A DNA stretch of 64,000 nt from Shimwellia pseudoproteus. GTDB lineage: Bacteria; Pseudomonadota; Gammaproteobacteria; Enterobacterales; Enterobacteriaceae. Each line of letters begins with the position of its first letter. Within the stretch, counting starts at the first letter, position 1. Below are positions 38,533 through 48,736 of this stretch, one piece after another. The stretch spans positions 1 through 64,000 of the forward strand of contig NZ_WBXP01000017.1 in assembly GCF_016415625.1 (NCBI RefSeq). The letters run 5' to 3'. Position numbers and translations under genes: made by a program. The notes beneath the pieces are model-generated. The model was given only the letters and a program-made list of their open reading frames with translations, had not been told where the DNA came from and ran no database searches.

Positions 38533-39837
38533 ATGGCGCTCTGGCTCACCCACCCGTTGTTCTGGCCCGGCGTACTTGTCCTGCTCACCATTGGGCTATG
38601 GGCAACGTCACTGCTGCCTGAATTTATTACCGCGCTGCTGTTTTTTGCGCTGGCGTCGATAACCAACGTCGTGCCGGCAGAGGCGCTGTTCAGCGGTTTT
38701 GCATCATCGGCTTTCTGGCTGGTCCTGAGTGGGTTTATCCTCGGGGTGGCTATCCGTAAGACCGGTCTGGCGGATCGGGTGGCGGCGGCGCTCTCTGCCC
38801 GGCTGACAGGCAGCTGGTGGCAAATGGTGGGGTGTGTGGTTCTGCTGAGTTATGCCCTGGCGTTTGTGATGCCGTCGAATATGGGGCGTATCGCGTTGCT
38901 GATGCCGATTGTCGCGGCAATGGCGCGGCGGGTGGGTATCGAAGAGGGCACCCGGCCCTGGTTCGGTCTGGCGCTGGCGGTGGGGTTTGGTACCTTCCAG
39001 TTGTCGGCGTCTATCCTGCCCGCCAACGTGCCCAATATGGTCATGAGCGGTACGGTGGAGGGGGCCTGGGGCATTCATCTTAATTACCTGCCCTATCTGT
39101 TGCTGCATGCTCCGCTGCTCGGCGTATTGCGGGGCATTCTGATGGTGGCGCTGGTGTGCTGGCTGTTCCCCGGGCGGCCGGCACCACCCCGGCAGGTACT
39201 GGCACCTTCCCCGATGCGCCCGGCAGAGAAACGGCTGGCCGGGTTATTGCTGGCAGTACTGTTACTGTGGGTGACTGAAAGCTGGCACGGTGTGGGGCCT
39301 GCGTGGATAGGCCTGGCGGCAGCGGTGATAACGTTGTTACCGCGGGTCGGGTTTGTCTCCAGCGATGAGTTTGCCAGCGGGGTCAATATCCGCACCTGTA
39401 TTTATATCGCCGGTATTTTGGGGCTGGCGGCGGTGGTAACGCACACCGGGATTGGCACACGGCTCGGACAGGCGCTGCTGAATGTGACGCCGCTGGATCC
39501 GCAACACCCTTTTACCAGCTTTGCGTCCCTGGTGGGGATCACCAGCGCGATGAATTTCTTTATGACCGCCAACGGTGTGCCGGCCCTGTACAGCACCATG
39601 GCGGACAGTTTTTCCCGGGCGACGGGTTTCCCGCTGCTGACGGTGATTATGATTCAGGTGATCGGCTATTCCACGCCGTTATTGCCGTATCAGGCTTCCC
39701 CGATTGTGGTGGCAATGGCGCTGGGTAAGGTACCTGCCAGGGCAGGGATGGCGTTGTGCTTCGCCCTGGCCGTGATGACCTGGGTGATCGTACTGCCGCT
39801 GGAATACGGCTGGTACCGTCTGTTGGGGATGCTGTAA
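38533..39837 (+). CDS. SLC13/DASS-type anion permease
   Basis: A 434-aa very hydrophobic protein with about eleven membrane segments in two halves, each with a hairpin-like motif of the divalent-anion:sodium symporter family (ILPANVPNMVMSG in the first half, MNFFMTANGVPALYSTM in the second). Dicarboxylates, citrate or sulfate are typical substrates of the family, but none can be assigned here. Its start is 9 nt after cdh with AAGGA upstream, suggesting cotranscription. I do not know this gene at this locus in K-12; base composition is GC-rich like its neighbours, so there is no sign of very recent transfer. Confidence 0.82.
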   Translation: MALWLTHPLFWPGVLVLLTIGLWATSLLPEFITALLFFALASITNVVPAEALFSGFASSAFWLVLSGFILGVAIRKTGLADRVAAALSARLTGSWWQMVGCVVLLSYALAFVMPSNMGRIALLMPIVAAMARRVGIEEGTRPWFGLALAVGFGTFQLSASILPANVPNMVMSGTVEGAWGIHLNYLPYLLLHAPLLGVLRGILMVALVCWLFPGRPAPPRQVLAPSPMRPAEKRLAGLLLAVLLLWVTESWHGVGPAWIGLAAAVITLLPRVGFVSSDEFASGVNIRTCIYIAGILGLAAVVTHTGIGTRLGQALLNVTPLDPQHPFTSFASLVGITSAMNFFMTANGVPALYSTMADSFSRATGFPLLTVIMIQVIGYSTPLLPYQASPIVVAMALGKVPARAGMALCFALAVMTWVIVLPLEYGWYRLLGML

Positions 39838-39840
39838 TAA

Positions 39841-39863
39841 AAACACCTCCCGCAGGAGGTGTT
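39841..39863. terminator. Bidirectional terminator between the permease gene and tpiA
   Basis: AACACCTCC pairs with GGAGGTGTT around CGCA, preceded by an A run and followed by TGTC. It lies between convergent genes; the A run becomes a T run for tpiA, so it is better as the tpiA terminator. Confidence 0.75.
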
Positions 39864-39889
39864 GTCATCAGGATAATAACCCGCGTAAA

Positions 39890-40657
39890 TTACGCTTTTT
39901 TCGCTTCAGCAGCGGCTTTGACGATGGCTGCGAAGGCATCCGCTTTCAGGGACGCGCCGCCAACCAGGGCGCCGTCGATATCCGGCTGGCTGAACATTTC
40001 AGCAGCGTTCGCGGCATTAACGGAGCCACCATACTGAATGATAATGTTTTTTGCCACGTCGGCATCGGCTTTAGCAATGTGATCGCGGATAAATTTATGT
40101 ACTGCCTGAGCCTGTGCCGGGGTTGCAGATTTGCCGGTACCGATAGCCCATACTGGCTCGTAAGCAATCACTGCACCTTCCAGCGCTTTTGCGCCCATGG
40201 TTTTCAGCACGGCGTCAATCTGGCGTGCGCAAACTTCTTCGGTTTTACCCGCTTCGTTTTCGGCTTCGGTTTCACCGATGCACAGCACAGGGATCAGGCC
40301 TTCTTCTTTCAGTACCGCAAATTTTTCGGCGATCAACTCGTCAGTTTCACCATGATAAGTACGGCGTTCAGAGTGGCCGATAATAATGTATTCGGCGCCG
40401 ATATCTTTCAGCATGGTAGGGGAGATTTCACCGGTGTAAGCGCCGGAACGATGCAGGCCAACGTCCTGAGCACCGAGACGAATATGGCTGCCGCCGATAC
40501 AACGGTCGGCCAGTTCGACATACATGAGAGGCGGGGCAATTGCTACTTCACAGCCGACAACAGTGGACAGTTCCTTACGCAGGCCAGCAATCAGCTCGTT
40601 GACCATTTGTTTGCTGCCGTTGAGTTTCCAGTTACCCATCACTAAAGGATGTCGCAT
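39890..40657 (-). CDS. tpiA: Triosephosphate isomerase
   Basis: TpiA interconverts dihydroxyacetone phosphate and glyceraldehyde 3-phosphate. The 255-aa protein begins [16 protein letters not shown] with the active-site Asn-Lys, has the catalytic His in [11 protein letters not shown], the catalytic Glu in [16 protein letters not shown], and the phosphate-binding YGGSVN and ALVGGASL. It is in a separate transcription unit, 104 bp from yiiQ. Confidence 0.98.
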   Translation of the reverse strand: MRHPLVMGNWKLNGSKQMVNELIAGLRKELSTVVGCEVAIAPPLMYVELADRCIGGSHIRLGAQDVGLHRSGAYTGEISPTMLKDIGAEYIIIGHSERRTYHGETDELIAEKFAVLKEEGLIPVLCIGETEAENEAGKTEEVCARQIDAVLKTMGAKALEGAVIAYEPVWAIGTGKSATPAQAQAVHKFIRDHIAKADADVAKNIIIQYGGSVNAANAAEMFSQPDIDGALVGGASLKADAFAAIVKAAAEAKKA

Positions 40658-40761
40658 TTTATTTCTCCACGCGGATTTAGCAAATAATAACGCTGCCTCT
40701 CAGGGCAGCAAGTTCTGTGAAACAGTATAGAGACTACACACTATAAAGGCTTTGTTTTTCG

Positions 40762-41358
40762 TCATTTGTTGCCGGTGTCTAAATTCTCTGATAACGCTAG
40801 CTTAATCGGTTCAACAGCGAAGGTCAGCCCTTTTTCGCCATTATCTGCCACAACGTAGCGGATCGCTCCGTCACTTTTGGCAAAGTAGCGCTTGCCCTTG
40901 CCGCTGGTCATCAGCTGGCTGAGCTTTTGCTGGCTCTGGGGCTTGCTCAGCGTGGGCGAGAAGGTGCGCAGGATTGCGGCCATATAATCCATCGCCCGGG
41001 TTTTGGCGGCTTTCTGTTCCGGCCCCTGAATCGGTAGCCAGGTGATTTGCATGCTCTTAATCTTCAGGGTGCCGCGCTCCAGTGCCGTAGAGGCATAGAG
41101 GTTTTCATTGATCTTGCTGGCGGCCCGGGTCAAGTTAGCGGCGTCGCTGCTGGGAGCAATAGCGCGAAACTCTTCCAGCGGCAGCGTCGGATTATCGAGG
41201 TTAAACCGCTCTCTGAACTGGCTAATGGTAAGATCAAAGGTGGGCGACCCCGGCAGTAAGTAGACTGCTGTCGGGTGCGGCATTTCGGGTGCCGGTGCCG
41301 CCTGGCAGACCGCGATACTACAGCTGACAAGCACCAGTACGGGTAGCAATATTTTCAT
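40762..41358 (-). CDS. yiiQ: DUF1454 family periplasmic protein YiiQ
   Basis: I place the start at MKILLPVLVLVSCSIAVCQA, giving 198 aa (E. coli 199) with a signal peptide of about 20 residues. A longer start 22 codons upstream would mask the signal. The mature part has no recognisable catalytic motif; the family (DUF1454) has no established function and I do not assign one. It is divergent from yiiR. Confidence 0.9.
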   Translation of the reverse strand: MKILLPVLVLVSCSIAVCQAAPAPEMPHPTAVYLLPGSPTFDLTISQFRERFNLDNPTLPLEEFRAIAPSSDAANLTRAASKINENLYASTALERGTLKIKSMQITWLPIQGPEQKAAKTRAMDYMAAILRTFSPTLSKPQSQQKLSQLMTSGKGKRYFAKSDGAIRYVVADNGEKGLTFAVEPIKLALSENLDTGNK

Positions 41359-41489
41359 CGGTATATAGCTCTCGGCAGGGCAGTTATCTCTCCGGATTAA
41401 ATAGGGATTCCGCTGGCTTGTCAAAAATCAGCCCGATTAAGGTAAACTGGCACCACAATAACTAGCAGGAATAACTCTCAGGAATACCA

Positions 41490-41909
41490 ATGACCCTACA
41501 GCAATGGTTGTTCTCTTTCCGCGGGCGTATTGGTCGGCGGGACTTCTGGATCTGGATTGGTTTGTGGCTGGTGGCCATGGTTATCCTGTTTTCCCTCGCC
41601 GGGAAAGGGATGCTAAATATGCAAACTGCCGCCTTTATGCTGGTGTGTTTGCTGTGGCCCACCGCCAGCGTGGTGGTAAAGCGCCTGCACGATCGCGGTA
41701 AATCCGGGGCATGGGCATTTTTACTGATCCTGGCGTGGATGCTGCTGGCCGGTAACTGGTCAGTGCTGGGGGGCACCTGGCAATGGGTGATTGGCCGCTT
41801 TGTACCCACCCTGATGATGGTGATGGTTATCCTCGACCTGGGCGCGTTTATCGGCACCCAGGGGGAGAATAAATACGGCAAAGAGACCGGCGAGGTCAAT
41901 TTCCGCTGA
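41490..41909 (+). CDS. yiiR: DUF805 family membrane protein YiiR
   Basis: The 139-aa protein (MTLQQWLFSFRGRIGRRDFW) has the DUF805 start FxGRIGRRDFW and three to four membrane segments; KRLHDRGKSGAW is a second family patch. Function is unknown. It is slightly shorter than E. coli YiiR at the C-terminus. It is convergent with fpr with 7 nt between stops, and no terminator is visible there. Confidence 0.92.
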   Translation: MTLQQWLFSFRGRIGRRDFWIWIGLWLVAMVILFSLAGKGMLNMQTAAFMLVCLLWPTASVVVKRLHDRGKSGAWAFLLILAWMLLAGNWSVLGGTWQWVIGRFVPTLMMVMVILDLGAFIGTQGENKYGKETGEVNFR

Positions 41910-41916
41910 TCGCCCG

Positions 41917-42663
41917 TTACCAGTAATGTTCCGCGGTAATATGGCCCGGCCGCCGGCGCAGGTGTTTGGCCATCTGCCGGGTGTCTTTCAGCAGTTGCGT
42001 GGTATCCCGTACCATCTGCGGATTACCACACAGCATCACGTGGCTGGTGGCGTTGTCTATTGCCAGCCCCACGGCTTGTTCCAGAGCACCGCTGGTTATC
42101 AAGTCGGGTATCCGGCCCTGGAGTGAGCCCGGCGCCGCTTCGCGGCTGACCACGGTTTGGATACGCAGCTTCCCTTCATAACGCTTAACCAGAGCCTCCA
42201 TGCGCGGCAGGTAGCTTAAGTCCCGCTGATAGCGCGCCGCGTGGACCAGTACCAGGTGCTTAAAGCGATCGAGATCCTGGCCCTGTTCCAGTATCGACAG
42301 GTAGGGGCCCAGCGCTGTCCCGGTAGACAACATCCATAAGGTGTCGCAGTCCGGCACTTCGTGAAGGACAAAAAAACCGGCCGCTTCACTGACGACTTGC
42401 ACCTCATCGCCGGGCTGCATGGCGTGTAAACGGGGGCTGAGCATCCCTTCCGGGACATTGACCAGGTAAAACTCGAGCGCCGGGTTAGTCGGGGCATTGA
42501 CGTAAGAATAGGCCCGCTGAACACGTTCGCCGTTGATTTCCAGCCCAAGTTTGGTGAATTGGCCCGCGGTAAACGGAGAGACGGGGGCGTCTACGGTGAG
42601 GGTAAAAAGCGAGTCAGTCCAGTGCTGGACGCGGGTAACCTTTCCTGTAACCCATTCCGCCAT
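41917..42663 (-). CDS. fpr: Ferredoxin/flavodoxin-NADP+ reductase
   Basis: Fpr is an FAD enzyme that passes electrons between NADPH and flavodoxin or ferredoxin. The 248-aa length equals E. coli, with the FAD-binding RAYSYVNAP, the NADP-binding LSTGTALGPYLSI and HVMLCGNPQMV, and the C-terminal HITAEHYW. In E. coli it is induced by SoxS; I did not identify a soxbox. A 154-bp gap separates it from glpX upstream. Confidence 0.97.
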   Translation of the reverse strand: MAEWVTGKVTRVQHWTDSLFTLTVDAPVSPFTAGQFTKLGLEINGERVQRAYSYVNAPTNPALEFYLVNVPEGMLSPRLHAMQPGDEVQVVSEAAGFFVLHEVPDCDTLWMLSTGTALGPYLSILEQGQDLDRFKHLVLVHAARYQRDLSYLPRMEALVKRYEGKLRIQTVVSREAAPGSLQGRIPDLITSGALEQAVGLAIDNATSHVMLCGNPQMVRDTTQLLKDTRQMAKHLRRRPGHITAEHYW

Positions 42664-42771
42664 TATGAACCTCCTGTTAATCAGATTGCAGTATACCCGT
42701 CAACTTTCAGGCAGCAGGCGCGCCCGCTGCCCGGGGTTATTAGGCTATATCTTCGCCGCAGCGGCGGCACA

Positions 42772-42795
42772 TTTCCAGCCCAGCGGGGCTGGAAA
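42772..42795 (-). terminator. Hairpin after glpX
   Basis: TTTCCAGCC and GGCTGGAAA pair perfectly around a 6-nt loop, about 23 bp after the glpX stop. It is the best candidate for the glpFKX terminator, although only a short T stretch is present. A second short GC hairpin lies at about 42755-42768. Confidence 0.55.
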
Positions 42796-42817
42796 GCTCA
42801 ATCCGACAAATCGGCGA

Positions 42818-43828
42818 TTACAGCAGATATTGGTGCAGATTCACGTCTTTGCGGTCGAGGTAGTGAATGGATTTGATCCGGCGAATAGTGCGTGATTTGC
42901 CGCGAATCAGCAGGGTTTCGGTGGTGGCCATATTCCCTTTACGGTTGATGCCGTCCAGCAGATCCCCTTTGGTTATCCCGGTGGCAGAGAACACCACATT
43001 GTCGCTCTTGGCCATCTGATCGAGGGTCAGGATCTGTTCTGCCTCAATGCCCATCGCCCGGCAACGCGCCAGCTCTTGCTCACCAATGCGGCGGTTTTCT
43101 TCGCTATCACCCTTCACATGGTGGCGCGCCAGCAGACGGCCCTGCATATCGCCATCCAGCGCGCGGATCACGGCGGCAGAGACTACCCCTTCCGGGGCGC
43201 CGCCAATGCCGTACAGCACGTCGACTTCGCTGTCAGGCATGCAGGTGAGAATAGAGGCGGCCACATCCCCGTCAGGGATAGCAAAAATGCGCACTCCGAG
43301 TTTTTGCATATCGGCAATCACCTGTTGATGGCGGGGTTTGGCGAGAATGGTCACCGTCAGTTCGCTGAGCGGTTTGCCTAATGCGGCGGCGATACGGGTA
43401 AAGTTTTCCGCCAGCGGCAGGCTGAGGTCGATAACCCCTTTGGCGCCGGGCCCGACGATCAGCTTCTCCATGTACATATCTGGGGCATTGAGGAAGCAGC
43501 CTTTATCACCCACCGCCATCACGGCAAGTGCATTGGCCTGGCCCATGGCGGTCATCCGGGTGCCTTCAATGGGGTCCACGGCGATATCTACCGGGTCCCC
43601 GTTACCGGTCCCCACTCGCTCACCGATGTAGAGCATCGGGGCTTCATCAATTTCCCCTTCGCCAATAACAATCTGGCCGTCGATATTGACCTGGTTGAGC
43701 ATAATCCGCATGGCGTTAACGGCGGCGCCGTCGGCGGCGTTTTTATCACCGCGGCCCAGCCATTTATAACCCGCCAGTGCGGCAGCTTCGGTTACCCGGG
43801 AAAATTCGATGGCAAGTTCTCGTCTCAT
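42818..43828 (-). CDS. glpX: Class II fructose-1,6-bisphosphatase GlpX
   Basis: GlpX hydrolyses fructose 1,6-bisphosphate in gluconeogenesis, linking glycerol use to sugar synthesis. Start MRRELAIEFSRVTEAAALAGYKW gives 336 aa, the E. coli length. Metal-binding motifs GEGEIDEAPML and DPIEGTRMTAMG, and GGAPEGVVSAAVIRAL, are visible. It is the third gene of glpFKX, 118 bp after glpK, with a hairpin in the gap. Confidence 0.97.
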   Translation of the reverse strand: MRRELAIEFSRVTEAAALAGYKWLGRGDKNAADGAAVNAMRIMLNQVNIDGQIVIGEGEIDEAPMLYIGERVGTGNGDPVDIAVDPIEGTRMTAMGQANALAVMAVGDKGCFLNAPDMYMEKLIVGPGAKGVIDLSLPLAENFTRIAAALGKPLSELTVTILAKPRHQQVIADMQKLGVRIFAIPDGDVAASILTCMPDSEVDVLYGIGGAPEGVVSAAVIRALDGDMQGRLLARHHVKGDSEENRRIGEQELARCRAMGIEAEQILTLDQMAKSDNVVFSATGITKGDLLDGINRKGNMATTETLLIRGKSRTIRRIKSIHYLDRKDVNLHQYLL

Positions 43829-43911
43829 AGCACACCTATTCAGCAAAGAAATTGCCCGGAGTGTAGCACAAGGCGGCTACCCGGAAGATGAGCAGGGATA
43901 AGGGCAGGGAA

Positions 43912-43937
43912 GGATACGGAGGCATGCCCCCGTATCC
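43912..43937 (-). repeat. Imperfect palindrome between glpK and glpX
   Basis: GGATACGG-A-GGCATGCC-C-CCGTATCC forms a 26-bp almost perfect hairpin within 10 bp of the glpK stop. It could be an intra-operon attenuator or a block to 3' exonucleases that sets glpFK above glpX. It resembles REP-type palindromes in shape, but I saw no second copy in the window. Confidence 0.55.
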
Positions 43938-43946
43938 GGTGTGAGA

Positions 43947-45479
<1,533 letters not shown>

Positions 45480-46367
45480 TTATAGTGAGGCGTTAGGTTG
45501 ATGCGCTGCCGGTTGCTGAGTGGCTTCTGTTGCCGGTTTAACGACCACGTCCGCCGCCGGTACCCCGGCGACGGCTACGCCAGGTAAATAAGGGCTAATC
45601 AGTTTTTTGTAGCCAAACGCGCCCATCGCAGCGCCCACTATTGGCCCAAAGAGCGGTACCAGGAAGTAGGGTACTGGCATGCCGCCGGTAAAGGCGATAT
45701 CACCCCAGCCCGCCAGCCATGCGAACGTCTTCGGCCCCAGATCGCGGGCCGGGTTCATCGCGAAGCCGGTCAGTGGCCCCATTGAGGCACCAATGACCGC
45801 GATCAGCAGGCCAATCAATAGCGGTGCCAGCGGGCCGCGCGGAATACCGTTTCCATCATCGGTCAGTGCCATAATCAGTGCCATCAGCACCGCGGTAATC
45901 ACCATTTCAACGGCAAATGCCTGGAGAAAGTTCAGGTGCGCATTGGGGTAGGTGGAGAAGATCCCCGCCAGTTCCAGGCTGCTTATGCTGCCGCGTACCA
46001 TATGGTGAGTCTGTTCAAAATCGAAGAAAAGATTGTAGTAAAGCCCGTAAACTAACGCCGCTGCGCAAAACGCGCCGGCAACTTGAGAAAAAATAAAAGG
46101 AATAACGTTGCGTTTATCAAAGTTGGCGAACATACAGAGTGCCAGGGTAACGGCCGGGTTGAGGTGGGCACCGGATACGCCGGCAGTCAGGTAAATGGCC
46201 AGTGCCACCCCCAATCCCCAGATAATACTGATCTCCCACTGCCCGAATGATGCCCCGGCGACTTTTAGCGCCGCGACACACCCCACACCGAAGAAGACCA
46301 ACAACCCGGTACCTAAGAACTCTGCGATACACTGACCTCGTAAGGTTGACGCTGCTGTTTGACTCAT
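45480..46367 (-). CDS. glpF: Glycerol facilitator GlpF (aquaglyceroporin)
   Basis: GlpF is an inner-membrane channel for glycerol. The start MSQTAASTLRGQCIAEFLGTG gives 295 aa. Six membrane segments and both NPA loops are visible (HLNPAVTLAL near residue 70 and FAMNPARDLGPK near 205). The C-terminal tail after the last membrane segment is about 14 residues longer than in E. coli (281 aa) and of different sequence, rich in Ala, Val, Pro and Gln. It is first in glpFKX. Confidence 0.96.
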   Translation of the reverse strand: MSQTAASTLRGQCIAEFLGTGLLVFFGVGCVAALKVAGASFGQWEISIIWGLGVALAIYLTAGVSGAHLNPAVTLALCMFANFDKRNVIPFIFSQVAGAFCAAALVYGLYYNLFFDFEQTHHMVRGSISSLELAGIFSTYPNAHLNFLQAFAVEMVITAVLMALIMALTDDGNGIPRGPLAPLLIGLLIAVIGASMGPLTGFAMNPARDLGPKTFAWLAGWGDIAFTGGMPVPYFLVPLFGPIVGAAMGAFGYKKLISPYLPGVAVAGVPAADVVVKPATEATQQPAAHQPNASL

Positions 46368-46446
46368 AATCGGGTCCTGAAGGCAAAATGAATGGTTATT
46401 GTCGTTAGGCATCCATGCGTGCTTCTGCCACGTAGGCATGGTGTTA

Positions 46447-46466
46447 ATTTATCGTTAACGAGTAAA
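46447..46466 (-). promoter_or_regulatory. GlpR-like operator upstream of glpFKX
   Basis: The reverse strand reads TTTACTCGTTAACGATAAAT, matching about 16 of 20 positions of the GlpR consensus (WATKYTCGWWAWCGARMATW) and symmetric about the centre. It lies 80-100 bp upstream of glpF. A further half-site (AAGTTCGGTAT) is adjacent, as tandem GlpR sites would predict. Confidence 0.65.
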
Positions 46467-46610
46467 AACGAAAAATACCGAACTTAAAATGTGTGTGGTT
46501 CGTCAAAAAAGTGAGCGTTTTCGCGCTAAAAAGTCGAAGTGCAGCAAGATTTATGAGTGCCGTAATGGAAAGTTGTTTCCCGGACGTTAACATTTTTGCA
46601 GCCTCATGGT

Positions 46611-46627
46611 TTATGCCCCAGGCATAA
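46611..46627. repeat. Inverted repeat in the zapB upstream region
   Basis: TTATGCC and GGCATAA flank a 3-nt CCA centre, a perfect 7-bp inverted repeat about 165 bp before zapB. It has the form of a regulator binding site; the protein is unknown to me. Confidence 0.4.
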
Positions 46628-46791
46628 GCTGAAAATTGACAGGAAATGCAAAGAGCGTTGTATCCCGCTGGACACGGACTGCCGGGCTTCTTACAATCGG
46701 GTAACTGCGTAGTGTGCGCGTGTTTTAAGGCGTCACCACTCATTTTGGGACGGGATAGTTATCCAACAACGCCTTGCAATTCGGGAGAGGT

Positions 46792-47037
46792 ATGACAATG
46801 TCATTTGAAGTTTTTGAAAAACTGGAAGCGAAAGTCCAGCAGGCGGTTGATACTATCACGCTGCTGCAGATGGAAATTGAAGAGCTGAAAGAGAAGAACA
46901 ACACCCTGGCACAAGAAGTTCAGCAGGCTCAGGGGAACGCTGAAGAGATCACTCGTGAAAACGAGCGTCTGAAAGAACAGCAGAGTGGCTGGCAGGATCG
47001 TCTGCAGGCGCTGCTGGGTAAAATGGACGAAGTCTGA
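46792..47037 (+). CDS. zapB: Cell division protein ZapB
   Basis: ZapB is a small coiled-coil protein that stabilises the Z ring and links it, through ZapA and MatP, to the Ter region. The product [17 protein letters not shown]... has 81 aa as in E. coli and is one heptad-patterned coiled coil almost throughout. GAGAGG precedes the ATG; an in-frame start six codons upstream is less likely. Confidence 0.95.
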   Translation: MTMSFEVFEKLEAKVQQAVDTITLLQMEIEELKEKNNTLAQEVQQAQGNAEEITRENERLKEQQSGWQDRLQALLGKMDEV

Positions 47038-47110
47038 TTACCAGTACAGGGGGCGGCAACGGTTTGCCGTCTTCTGATATTCAGCACCGGTAATTCCCGG
47101 TGCTACATGA

Positions 47111-47140
47111 AAAAAAGGTACCGCATGCGGTACCTTTTTT
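47111..47140. terminator. Perfect 30-bp bidirectional terminator between zapB and rraA
   Basis: The 30 bp are a perfect palindrome: a run of six As, GGTACCGC, its complement GCGGTACC, then six Ts. It acts as an intrinsic terminator on both strands for convergent zapB and rraA. Confidence 0.93.
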
Positions 47141-47153
47141 GCACGCGGGACCC

Positions 47154-47639
47154 CTACTCAATATCAAGCGGGTCTTCGGAAAGAATGATCCCGGTGTTAT
47201 CGGCATACAGATGGTCGCCAGAGAAAAACGTCACGCCGCCAAAATTGACGCGCACATCACTTTCCCCGACACCTTCCCCAGCGGCACCCGCTGGAATGGC
47301 CGCCATTGCCTGAATCCCCAGATCCAGCTCTTCCAGATCGTCCACCTGGCGTACGGCACCGTAAACCACAATGCCTTCCCACTCGTTTTGTACTGCCAGC
47401 CTGGCGAGGTCTGCATCGATCAGGGCGCGGCGTACTGAGCCGCCGCCATCTACCAGCAGAATGCGGCCGCGGCCGTTTTCTTCCAGCATTTCATACAGCA
47501 ATCCGTTGTCCTCGAAACATTTCACTGTGATGATTTGCCCGCCAAACGATGCCCGCCCACCAAAGTTAGAGAACAGGGGTTCAACGACGTTGACATCTTC
47601 CTGGTAGATGTCGCAAAGCTCGGAAGTATCGTATTTCAT
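47154..47639 (-). CDS. rraA: Regulator of RNase E activity RraA
   Basis: RraA binds the C-terminal region of RNase E and inhibits mRNA decay. The 161-aa protein has the E. coli length and the family signature GGASFGGQ-like region ([20 protein letters not shown]) and [12 protein letters not shown]. The gene was first annotated menG next to menA, but methyltransferase motifs are absent. It is 91 nt after menA on the same strand. Confidence 0.97.
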   Translation of the reverse strand: MKYDTSELCDIYQEDVNVVEPLFSNFGGRASFGGQIITVKCFEDNGLLYEMLEENGRGRILLVDGGGSVRRALIDADLARLAVQNEWEGIVVYGAVRQVDDLEELDLGIQAMAAIPAGAAGEGVGESDVRVNFGGVTFFSGDHLYADNTGIILSEDPLDIE

Positions 47640-47730
47640 AGGGTTAACTTCAATCGCTGCACGAGTAGTCAGTATATCGCGTAAAATGAATTGTTGGCAA
47701 AATCATCAATTGTTAATTGATATTCATCAT

Positions 47731-48660
47731 TTAAAATTGCACGGTGCTGCCCACTACACCCAATGCAAACAATAGGTTAGTTAATAATGCACCTTTTACG
47801 GTGCGCTCCAGCATTGGGCGCATGGCCTGCGGATCTCGCTCGCGCAGGACGTATCCGGCCTGTTTAGCCAGCAGCGGGGCAGCGAAGATAAACAGCCATC
47901 CCCACACACTTTGCAGCCAGATAACATTAAACAGCGCCAGGCAGAGCAGTGTGCCGCCCAGCAGGCAGGCGTGGTAGCGCCGCGCCCCTACGGGCCCCAG
48001 ACGTACCGCAAGGGTGTTTTTGCCGTTTTGCCGATCGCTGTCGATATCGCGCAAGTTATTAATATTCAGCACTGCCGTGGCCAGCAGACCGCAGGCGGTG
48101 GCGGGTAAGATAATGGCAGAGGTCAGGGTATGGGCCTGTAAATACCAGGTGCCCATCACGCTTAACCAGCCGAAAAATATCAACACCGAAATATCCCCCA
48201 GCCCCATATAGCCGTATGGACGCGTGCCGACGGTGTAGGTGATGGCGGCGATAATCGACAACAAACCGAGCAGCAAGAAACCGAGGAAGTCCGCTGGGGT
48301 ACGGCAGGCAACGGACACCAGTAAAATACCGGACAGGCAAATTAGCGCTACTGTCAGCATCAGCGCTTTTTTCATCTGGCTCTGGGTGATAACCCCTTTC
48401 TGCATCCCGCGCAGGGGGCCAATACGGTCGGGCTTGTCGCTGCCTTTGACGGCATCGCCATAGTCGTTTGCCAGGTTAGAGAGAATTTGCAATAAACCTG
48501 CAGTGACCAGGGCCAGCAGCGCGACGGTGGGGTTAAACACCCCTTGCCACCAGGCCAGTACGGAGCCCATCAGCGTTGAGGCAAAGCACAAAGGTAATGT
48601 TTTAGGGCGCAGGCTTTCCAGCCAGGCCTGCGTTCTGCTTATCGGGTGTGAATCGGTCAT
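47731..48660 (-). CDS. menA: 1,4-dihydroxy-2-naphthoate octaprenyltransferase
   Basis: MenA attaches an octaprenyl chain to 1,4-dihydroxy-2-naphthoate, forming demethylmenaquinone in the inner membrane. The 309-aa protein (E. coli 308) has about eight to nine membrane segments; the UbiA-family metal-binding sites are NLANDYGDAVKGSDKPDR near residue 65 and NNLRDIDSDRQNGKNT near residue 200. It lies downstream of hslU beyond a terminator. Confidence 0.96.
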   Translation of the reverse strand: MTDSHPISRTQAWLESLRPKTLPLCFASTLMGSVLAWWQGVFNPTVALLALVTAGLLQILSNLANDYGDAVKGSDKPDRIGPLRGMQKGVITQSQMKKALMLTVALICLSGILLVSVACRTPADFLGFLLLGLLSIIAAITYTVGTRPYGYMGLGDISVLIFFGWLSVMGTWYLQAHTLTSAIILPATACGLLATAVLNINNLRDIDSDRQNGKNTLAVRLGPVGARRYHACLLGGTLLCLALFNVIWLQSVWGWLFIFAAPLLAKQAGYVLRERDPQAMRPMLERTVKGALLTNLLFALGVVGSTVQF

Positions 48661-48680
48661 TTTGGATTATCGCCAGCCAT

Positions 48681-48706
48681 AAAAAATGGGGGCAAAATGC
48701 CCCCAT
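48681..48706 (-). terminator. Rho-independent terminator of hslVU
   Basis: On the reverse strand ATGGGGGCA and TGCCCCCAT pair around a TTT loop and are followed by a T run. It lies 31 bp after the hslU stop. Confidence 0.93.
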
Positions 48707-48736
48707 CCGGAATGATGAAAACTATAATGCCAGCGA

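Larger units (their letters stand above)
46368..46791. other. glpF-zapB intergenic regulatory region
   Basis: This 424-bp gap between divergent glpF and zapB holds no convincing gene. A 99-codon reverse-strand frame (46444-46743) has unusual composition and no family resemblance. It contains a GlpR-like operator (46447-46466) and an inverted repeat (46611-46627) and must carry the glpFKX promoter and the zapB promoter. I could not place a CRP site with confidence, although glpFKX is CRP-activated in E. coli. Confidence 0.6.

Noticed and set aside
46444-46743. Possible 99-aa protein on the reverse strand in the glpF-zapB gap
   Set aside because: There is no ribosome binding site of note and no motif, and it spans the GlpR-like operator and the presumed promoters. 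Treated as chance.
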